From NCBI GenBank assembly GCA_964482435.1, contig CAYZXL010000106.1:1-10512 (forward strand): 10,512 bases of DNA, written 5' to 3'. The notes beneath the pieces are model-generated. The model was not told the DNA's origin. It did not search any database and saw nothing but the letters and a program-made list of their open reading frames with translations. Positions 5,644 to 10,512 of this stretch are shown piece by piece. The stretch is from CAYZXL01 sp964482435 (lineage in GTDB: Bacteria; Auribacterota; JABMQX01). Numbering within the stretch: position 1 is the stretch's first letter; the number at the start of each line of letters is the position of its first letter. Made by a program: the position numbers and the translations under genes.

Positions 5644-8600
5644 ATGAAAGTCACCGCGGGTCTCACCGTTCATACGCGAGTTCTCGTCTTCGGTTTATTT
5701 AGCTTGCCGAGCGTAAAGGCCCTCGTAAAGCTCGCTCTATTCGCTACCCTCGCCTTCATCGTCGCGTCCAACCTTTCCCAGTGCATGGCCACCGAGTGGT
5801 ATGTTGACGCATCAGTCGGAACCTCCGGCAACGGGGAGACGTGGGCAACAGCTTTCAAAACAATTCAAGAAGGAATGGATGCTGCCTCCGACGGGGACAC
5901 GGTCATTGTCGCCCGAGGAATCTATGTTGAGAACCTAACATTCAACGGCAAGAACGTAATCCTCCGCAGCACTGATCCGCTCGATCCTACCGTCGTGCAA
6001 ACCACGATTATCCAGCCCGTCAAAGCAGGCGCCGTAGTGAGCTTTGAGGGAACGGAGGACGAATCCTGCGCGCTTTCAGGTTTTACCTTGCGGAACGGGA
6101 GGGGCGAGAACGGAGGTGGGGTCTGCGGTGGCACGCGGGAGGGGCATACTCACGCGACGATCGAAAATAACACGATTGTGGACAACCGCACCACTGGGAG
6201 CGGGGGCGGGCTGGCTTTTTGCGACGGGACGATGCGAGGGAACACAATCTCGCGGAATTCGTGCCGGGGCTGGGGCGGCGGATTGTTTGACTGCGATGGG
6301 ACTATCCGCGGGAATGAGATTTCCGAAAACACTTCAGAGATTGACAATGGCGGCGGGTTAGCGGACTGCGATGGAATAATCGAATCGAACTCTATCTCGG
6401 GGAACTCAGCGCCAGGTTCCTCGGGTGACGGTGGCGGCTTATACCGCTGCAATGGCATAGTAAGAGGTAACACCATTTCGCGGAACCTGGCTAAGAGAGG
6501 ACGAGGAGGCGGGCTGGCGTATTGTGACGGCATCGTTGAAGGGAACGCAATTTTGAATAACGTCTCATGGGGGTGGTCGGAATGGTACGAGTGGGGCGGT
6601 GGCGGGTTGTTTGGTTGCAACGGAATAATCCAGAACAATGTGATTTCCGGGAACGAAGCCACCTGGGACGGTGGGGGACTGTATGGCTGCGAGGGCATCA
6701 TACAGAACAACGAGATAAGTAAGAACTCGGGCCGTCGCGGCGGCGGTTTGTGCGAATGCGATGGCACAATAGTAAGCAACACGATTGTCGGCAATTCGGC
6801 TCGGGGCGACGGGGGAGGGATGTGGGGCTGCCAGGCGACTATCCTCAACTGCATTGTCTGGGGGAATTCGGCAAAGGGAATCGGAAGCCAGATTCATGAG
6901 TCGAATACTCCTTCCTTCTGTTGCATTCAGGGCTGGAGCGGCGGCTTAGGCAACCTCGCCGACGATCCGCTCTTCGTTGACAGTCAAGGAGGAGATTTCC
7001 GTCTTGGCGCGGAGTCTCCTTGCGTGCACGCGGGTGCGAATGGGTATTGGTTCGCATGGCCGCAGATAGGTCCTGACGGCAACTGCCGGGTTGCAGGAGG
7101 GCGGGTAGACATAGGGTGCTACGAGTACAGTACTGATCGCGATTCGGACGGAGATTTACTCTCCGATGAGGATGAATCGGCGTTGGGGACAAATCCAAGC
7201 GAGGAGGATACTGACGGGGATGGTCTTCGGGACGGTCTTGAGGTTGTCCGTGGAAGCGACCCGCTCTCGGCGACAGCCCCGGGCATTATCCGCGTTCCTT
7301 CGGGCGTGCGGACAATCCAGGGAGCGCTGTCGGTGGCTTTGGCCGGCGACGAGATTGTTGTTGATCCGGGGACGTACGTGGAGAATGTCAGGTTCTTAGG
7401 GCGAGACGTTGTGCTTCGAAGCTCACACCCCATGAACCGGGAGATAGTTGCCTCGACAGTAATTGACGGGGGACAGGCGGGGCCGGCAGTGGTTTTCGCG
7501 GGGAATGAGAGCGAGGCGTGCGTTCTGTCGGGTTTCACTATTCAGAACGGCAGGGCGCTGCGCTGGGGCGGGATTGTTGGACGGACGTGGGGTTCTGATA
7601 CGCATGCCACGGTCGAGAACAATGTTATCACCGCGAATTGGGCTGAAGGCTCGGGCGGCGGGATTGCGCTTTGCAACGGCTTAATCCGCAACAACACAAT
7701 CACTGAGAACTCAGCGAAGATCGGCGGAGGGCTGTGGGGATGCTGTGGGACCATCGAGGGCAACGTGATCGCCAACAATTCCGCGAGCGAGAGCGGGGGC
7801 GGTCTTTACGGCTGCAGTGCGACGATTTCCGGGAACACAATCACCGGCAATTCGGCGGGAGAATTCGGAGGGGGACTCGCATACTGCTACAAGACGGTAC
7901 GGAATAATATCATCTCCGGAAACTCTGCCGGGAAGCGCGGAGGCGGGCTTTTTTACTGCAAAGGGGCGATAGAGAACAATACGATTTATGGGAACAGGGC
8001 CGAGAGGTACGGCGGTCTGTACGGGGACGAGGGAACCATCCGCAACTGCATTTTTTGGGGGAATGAGGGCGGGCCGCAGCTTCAGTTTTCGTGCGTTCCC
8101 GAGTATAGCTGCATCGAGCGGTGGAGGGGCGGGGGAGAAGGCAATATTAGTTACTATCCGCACTTTGTTAATGCCGCGGATAGGGACTTCCATCTGGCGA
8201 GTTGGTCTCCATGCGTGGACGGCGGTGACCCGAGTTCCCCTTTTTCAGAAGAACCGGAGCCGAATGGGGGGCGAGTTGACATGGGGGCTTATGGGAATAC
8301 GCGCGAGGCAACGTCCAGGTCAGCGGATGCGGACCGGGATGGGCTTCCGGATGACTGGGAGGCGCGTTTTTTCGGGAACCTCGGTCAGGGTCCGGGCGAT
8401 GACCTTGACGCGGACGGGAGGGCGAACATGGAGGAATATCGGCGGGGGTTTGACCCGACGGTCTTCCTTGCGAGGTTCTGGTATGTTGATGGGAGGGTTT
8501 CTGAGTCGGGCGACGGAACTTCCTGGGAGAGGGCATTCAAGACGATTCAGCGAGGATTGGACCTGGCGGTTGATGGTGATGTTGTTACGGTTGCAGAAGG

Positions 8601-9717
8601 CACTTACGTAGAGAACGTCAAGTTTCACGGGAGGGACGTCGTTTTGCAGAGCACCGACCCGGGAGACGCCGGGGTAACGGCCCGGACGGTTATTGACGGG
8701 AATGGGATGGGGCCCGTGGTGGCGTTTGACGGGGGTGAGACTGAAGGGTGCGTGCTGGCTGGGTTTACCATTCGGAACGGGAACTCGAGCGCGGGAGGCG
8801 GGGTACTGGGGGCCGTGTGGGACGATGTGACGTACGCCTGGCTGGAACGGACGCGCGCCACGATTCAGAATAGCATCATAGTGGGCAACGTGGCTCCCGC
8901 GCAGAGCTGGGGCCGGCCGGGCGGCGGAGGATTGGCATATTGCGATGGGCGGATTCGCAAGAATGTCATCACTTGGAACCTAACGGAGATTTCTGGAGGA
9001 GGATTGGCTTATTGTAGTGGCGAGATCGAGAACAATGTCATCGCATGGAACTCGGCTAAGTACGAGGGAGGAGGGCTGTATGAGTGCGACGGGGACATCC
9101 GGAACAACACGGTTGCCGACAATTCGGCTGTCTTTGGAGGATGTGGAGGGTCGCGCGGGGGAGGGTTGTCGCGGTGCGAGGGTACTATCCGCAACTGCAT
9201 TATCTGGGCGAATACTGCTCTTTATGAAGCGCAGCTTTCTTCGTGCTCTGCGCCGCGCTATTCTTGCATTCTCGGGTGGGCAGGGGGCACAAAGAACACT
9301 TTCCAGAATCCGCGCTTCGCGGCCGGCACGTATCAGCTCTCGGGGGATTCGCCGTGCATTGATGCGGGAGAGAACGACGATTGGATGTGGGACGCGGTTG
9401 ACCTGGACGGGAATCCCCGAATCTTCTACGGAAAATCGTCTCAAACAGTGGACATGGGGGCATACGAATATGGTTCGTTCCCATTCGGGATCGTGAAAAT
9501 CGGAATAGTGGCTGGCGGCGGGATTGAGGTTGTCTGGAACAGTCGGCCCGGAGCGACCTATGTCATCTGGTCAGCCGAGAACCTGCTCTCGGGCCAGTGG
9601 AATCAGGAGGCAACGGTCGTTTCCGATGGGACGTTGAGTTCCTGGACAGGCACGGCGGCGCTCGAAAGACGGAATTTCTACCGGATTGAAATGAAGTTGT
9701 TGGGGAATGGCAGGTGA
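5644..9717 (+). CDS. Large secreted three-module right-handed beta-helix protein with choice-of-anchor ends
   Basis: A 1357-residue exported protein. The start ATG follows GGAAGGGGAG by 6 nt. Residues 1-49 form a long signal peptide with cleavage likely after SQCMA. Module 1 (51-495) opens with WYVDASVGTSGNGETW, holds nine clear rungs (187-410) and ends in VDIGCYEY. Module 2 (545-883) opens without the WYVD strand, has six rungs and ends VDMGAYG. Module 3 (946-1276) opens WYVDGRVSESGDGTSW, has four rungs and ends VDMGAYEY. Asp-rich calcium-type linkers separate modules (498-541, DRDSDGD and DTDGDGLRD; 894-938, DADRDGLPDDWE). Residues 1280-1351 form a beta domain (VVWNSRPGATYVIWSAENL ... NFYRI) common at C-termini of such proteins. 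No PEP-CTERM, LPXTG or membrane tail is present. Helices of this fold include polysaccharide lyases and adhesins, but no catalytic residues can be identified, so a surface structural or adhesive role is the safer reading. Confidence 0.88.
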   Translation: MKVTAGLTVHTRVLVFGLFSLPSVKALVKLALFATLAFIVASNLSQCMATEWYVDASVGTSGNGETWATAFKTIQEGMDAASDGDTVIVARGIYVENLTFNGKNVILRSTDPLDPTVVQTTIIQPVKAGAVVSFEGTEDESCALSGFTLRNGRGENGGGVCGGTREGHTHATIENNTIVDNRTTGSGGGLAFCDGTMRGNTISRNSCRGWGGGLFDCDGTIRGNEISENTSEIDNGGGLADCDGIIESNSISGNSAPGSSGDGGGLYRCNGIVRGNTISRNLAKRGRGGGLAYCDGIVEGNAILNNVSWGWSEWYEWGGGGLFGCNGIIQNNVISGNEATWDGGGLYGCEGIIQNNEISKNSGRRGGGLCECDGTIVSNTIVGNSARGDGGGMWGCQATILNCIVWGNSAKGIGSQIHESNTPSFCCIQGWSGGLGNLADDPLFVDSQGGDFRLGAESPCVHAGANGYWFAWPQIGPDGNCRVAGGRVDIGCYEYSTDRDSDGDLLSDEDESALGTNPSEEDTDGDGLRDGLEVVRGSDPLSATAPGIIRVPSGVRTIQGALSVALAGDEIVVDPGTYVENVRFLGRDVVLRSSHPMNREIVASTVIDGGQAGPAVVFAGNESEACVLSGFTIQNGRALRWGGIVGRTWGSDTHATVENNVITANWAEGSGGGIALCNGLIRNNTITENSAKIGGGLWGCCGTIEGNVIANNSASESGGGLYGCSATISGNTITGNSAGEFGGGLAYCYKTVRNNIISGNSAGKRGGGLFYCKGAIENNTIYGNRAERYGGLYGDEGTIRNCIFWGNEGGPQLQFSCVPEYSCIERWRGGGEGNISYYPHFVNAADRDFHLASWSPCVDGGDPSSPFSEEPEPNGGRVDMGAYGNTREATSRSADADRDGLPDDWEARFFGNLGQGPGDDLDADGRANMEEYRRGFDPTVFLARFWYVDGRVSESGDGTSWERAFKTIQRGLDLAVDGDVVTVAEGTYVENVKFHGRDVVLQSTDPGDAGVTARTVIDGNGMGPVVAFDGGETEGCVLAGFTIRNGNSSAGGGVLGAVWDDVTYAWLERTRATIQNSIIVGNVAPAQSWGRPGGGGLAYCDGRIRKNVITWNLTEISGGGLAYCSGEIENNVIAWNSAKYEGGGLYECDGDIRNNTVADNSAVFGGCGGSRGGGLSRCEGTIRNCIIWANTALYEAQLSSCSAPRYSCILGWAGGTKNTFQNPRFAAGTYQLSGDSPCIDAGENDDWMWDAVDLDGNPRIFYGKSSQTVDMGAYEYGSFPFGIVKIGIVAGGGIEVVWNSRPGATYVIWSAENLLSGQWNQEATVVSDGTLSSWTGTAALERRNFYRIEMKLLGNGR
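6202..6873 (+). repeat. Beta-helix rungs of module 1 (nine, 69-93 nt each)
   Basis: Each rung encodes the pattern G-G-G-[LM]-x-x-C-[DNEQ]-[GA]-x-[IM]-x-x-[NG]-x-[IV]-x-x-N. Rung cysteines fall at residues 193, 217, 242, 269, 294, 325, 349, 372 and 396, a step of 23-31 residues. The long step, 294 to 325, contains a Trp-rich insertion (SWGWSEWYEW). The last rung ends in the cap motif LNCIVWGN. Repetition is clear at protein level; the DNA is diverged except for short cores such as the GGNGGNGG glycine codons. Confidence 0.85.
7135..7266 (+). repeat. Asp-rich calcium-type linker (thrombospondin type 3-like) between modules 1 and 2
   Basis: Residues 498-541 carry two Asp-box segments, DRDSDGDLLSDEDE and DTDGDGLRDGLE, each followed by a short GTNP or GSDP turn. 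This matches the calcium-binding repeat layout widely seen in secreted bacterial multi-domain proteins and would stiffen the joint between helices when calcium is bound. Confidence 0.75.
7654..8067 (+). repeat. Beta-helix rungs of module 2 (six)
   Basis: Rung cysteines lie at residues 677, 700 (with a second Cys at 701), 724, 748 and 772. In the sixth rung, Asp795 replaces the Cys (GGLYGDEG). Steps are a regular 23-24 residues. The final rung carries the cap motif IRNCIFWGN. Confidence 0.85.
8323..8457 (+). repeat. Asp-rich calcium-type linker between modules 2 and 3
   Basis: Residues 894-938 read DADRDGLPDDWE, then FFGNL, then DDLDADGRANMEEY and FDPT. This is the D-x-D-x-D-G-L-P-D-x-W-E form of calcium-type repeat seen in verrucomicrobial and planctomycete exported proteins, different from the first linker but close to that in the pseudogene downstream. 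Confidence 0.75.
8926..9216 (+). repeat. Beta-helix rungs of module 3 (four)
   Basis: Rung cysteines at residues 1100, 1124, 1148 and 1178. The longer last step comes from a Gly/Cys-rich insertion (FGGCGGSRGGG). The cap motif is IRNCIIWAN. This is the shortest helix of the three. Confidence 0.85.
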
Positions 9718-9727
9718 GGGAACAGGT

Positions 9728-10265
9728 ATGAGCGCGAAATGGATATACGTAACTCCGGTCGTTGTTTGCGCGCCAATGTCGTAGGCGGCAGGCGCCACGA
9801 GGACGTGGTTCGTGGACTGCTGTGCCTCCGCTGGGGGCGACGGAGATTCAACGATGGACAGTTGGATATGGGCGCCTTGGAATACGATCCTGACAGAGAC
9901 AGTGATACCATCCCCGACCGTTGGGAGCTTCAGTGTTTCAGTGACCTGAGCGCGATAACAGATTCCTTTGACAGCGATGGCGACGGCTTTCTCGATTGGC
10001 AAGAGAGGATCGGTGGAACCGATCGGACCGACGCTTTTTCGCTCCTGGCCATCACGGGCGTGACAGTTGAGAACGGCTCAGATTTTGTCATCAAGCGGTC
10101 CCGTGGGGCGGGTGTGCACTACACCGTCGGCTTTGCCACAGACCTTGCGGAAACCAGCTTCGTGTGCGCGAGGAGCGGGATTCCAGCCACCCCCCTCTGA
10201 ATACCCATGTGGAAGTGCTCGGCAATTTGGGACGAGCGTATTACAGGATCGAGGCAGAGGAATAG
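9728..10265 (+). pseudogene. Deleted and frameshifted beta-helix paralogue
   Basis: This locus starts 10 nt after the stop of the large beta-helix gene with a good GAGGG site (9716-9720) and ATG at 9728. The first frame reads MSAKWIYVTPVVVCAPMS, a signal-peptide start, then TAG at 9782-9784. The same frame continues after the stop with AAGATRTWFVDCCASAGGDGDS, matching the family's mature start (W-Y/F-V-D...G-D-G). Near 9835-9858 this meets, in another frame, the module end DGQLDMGALEY, so a whole helix is missing. Then follow a calcium-type linker (DRDSDTIPDRWE, DSDGDGFLDWQE) and a C-terminal beta domain. That frame ends at TGA 10198-10200 after SGIPATPL, but one extra C in the C6 tract at 10190-10195 would restore IPATPPLNT and continue to AYYRIEAEE and TAG 10263-10265, matching the intact gene's NFYRI ending. 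Stop, deletion and frameshift together make a pseudogene; the open frame 9739-10200 alone is not a sensible gene. Confidence 0.8.
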
Positions 10266-10463
10266 CCGTTTCGGTCTGGACCTCCTAATTCGTGCTTCGG
10301 ACACAGTCGTGCCGCTAAGTTCCGTCTTTCGACGACAGCAAAGCGTGTGCAGGTTCATGTGGACGAACGGCGTACTGCGCTGTCGTTGTGAATGCGGAGT
10401 GCAATTGCTTGGAACATGTGGCGTAGCGTAAAATAGAAGAAATCCTCCGACAACGAAAAGAAG

Positions 10464-10512
10464 ATGAAAACACTGATCGTTATTGTGTGCATGGTGGTTC
10501 TCGTAGGTGAAC
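10464..10512 (+). CDS. Start of a secreted or membrane protein, cut by the right edge
   Basis: ATG at 10464 opens MKTLIVIVCMVVLVGE, a typical signal-peptide beginning: one Lys followed by a hydrophobic run, with the frame open to the window end. The purine-rich AAAAGAAG directly before the ATG is a poor ribosome binding site because of its short spacing, so the start is likely but not certain. The family cannot be told from 16 residues. Confidence 0.5.
   Translation, partial: MKTLIVIVCMVVLVGE

Noticed and set aside
6150..6854. Long minus-strand open frame (234 codons, Pro/Ser-rich) opposite module 1.
   Set aside because: It mirrors the GGN glycine codons of the rungs, giving repeated PPP stretches. 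No start signal or family resemblance.
6202..6873. Regular repeats of about 72 nt that could suggest a CRISPR array or a DNA satellite.
   Set aside because: The units are diverged in sequence, keep the reading frame and encode beta-helix rungs; there are no identical repeats with unique spacers.
6199..8143. Recurrent G-tracts that could form G-quadruplexes on the + strand.
   Set aside because: They are explained by Gly-Gly-Gly codons in each rung, with no clustering beyond that.
10405..10434. Promoter for the right-edge gene: TTGCTT at 10405-10410 and TAAAAT at 10429-10434.
   Set aside because: The -10 is reasonable and 30 nt from the ATG, but the -35 matches only three positions and the downstream gene itself is barely visible. 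Too weak to list as a feature.

Overview
The window looks like bacterial DNA of roughly 55-60% GC. It carries three intact genes on the + strand, decayed gene copies at both ends, and the first codons of a further gene at the right edge. The gene types point to the PVC superphylum or a nearby group such as Planctomycetota, Kiritimatiellota/Lentisphaerota or Hydrogenedentota: an ECF sigma factor fused to a membrane segment and a carboxypeptidase-regulatory-like array, and large polymorphic right-handed beta-helix proteins with calcium-type Asp repeats. That placement is inference from family distribution. No marker gene in the window fixes the taxon.

Layout. Positions 1-454 (-): the 3' part of a beta-helix/choice-of-anchor gene that runs off the left edge and whose 5' half is missing. 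Positions 595-3990 (+): a 1131-residue protein with an N-terminal ECF sigma factor (regions 2 and 4), a hydrophobic linker, one transmembrane helix at residues 248-266 and nine tandem beta-sandwich repeats on the far side of the membrane. Positions 4105-4962 (+): a 285-residue lipoprotein with a perfect 3-4 heptad coiled coil. Positions 4963-5526: no recognised gene, several inverted repeats. Positions 5527-5643: a perfect TATAAT box and a foldable leader. Positions 5644-9717 (+): a 1357-residue secreted protein of three successive beta-helix modules (9, 6 and 4 clear rungs), with Asp-rich calcium-type linkers and a C-terminal beta domain. Positions 9728-10265 (+): a pseudogene of the same family that keeps its ribosome binding site, start, signal peptide and C-terminus but has lost the helix and carries a stop and a frameshift. 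Positions 10464-10512 (+): the start of a secreted or membrane protein.

How the parts may work together. The sigma gene and the lipoprotein gene share a strand and are 114 nt apart, so they could be co-transcribed. The beta-helix gene has its own likely promoter and leader. A membrane-tethered sigma factor with a large extracytoplasmic domain is a plausible one-protein surface sensor; the lipoprotein and beta-helix proteins would be envelope or surface components. No regulatory link between them can be read from the sequence. Intact and decayed beta-helix genes side by side indicate a gene family turning over by duplication, deletion and decay.
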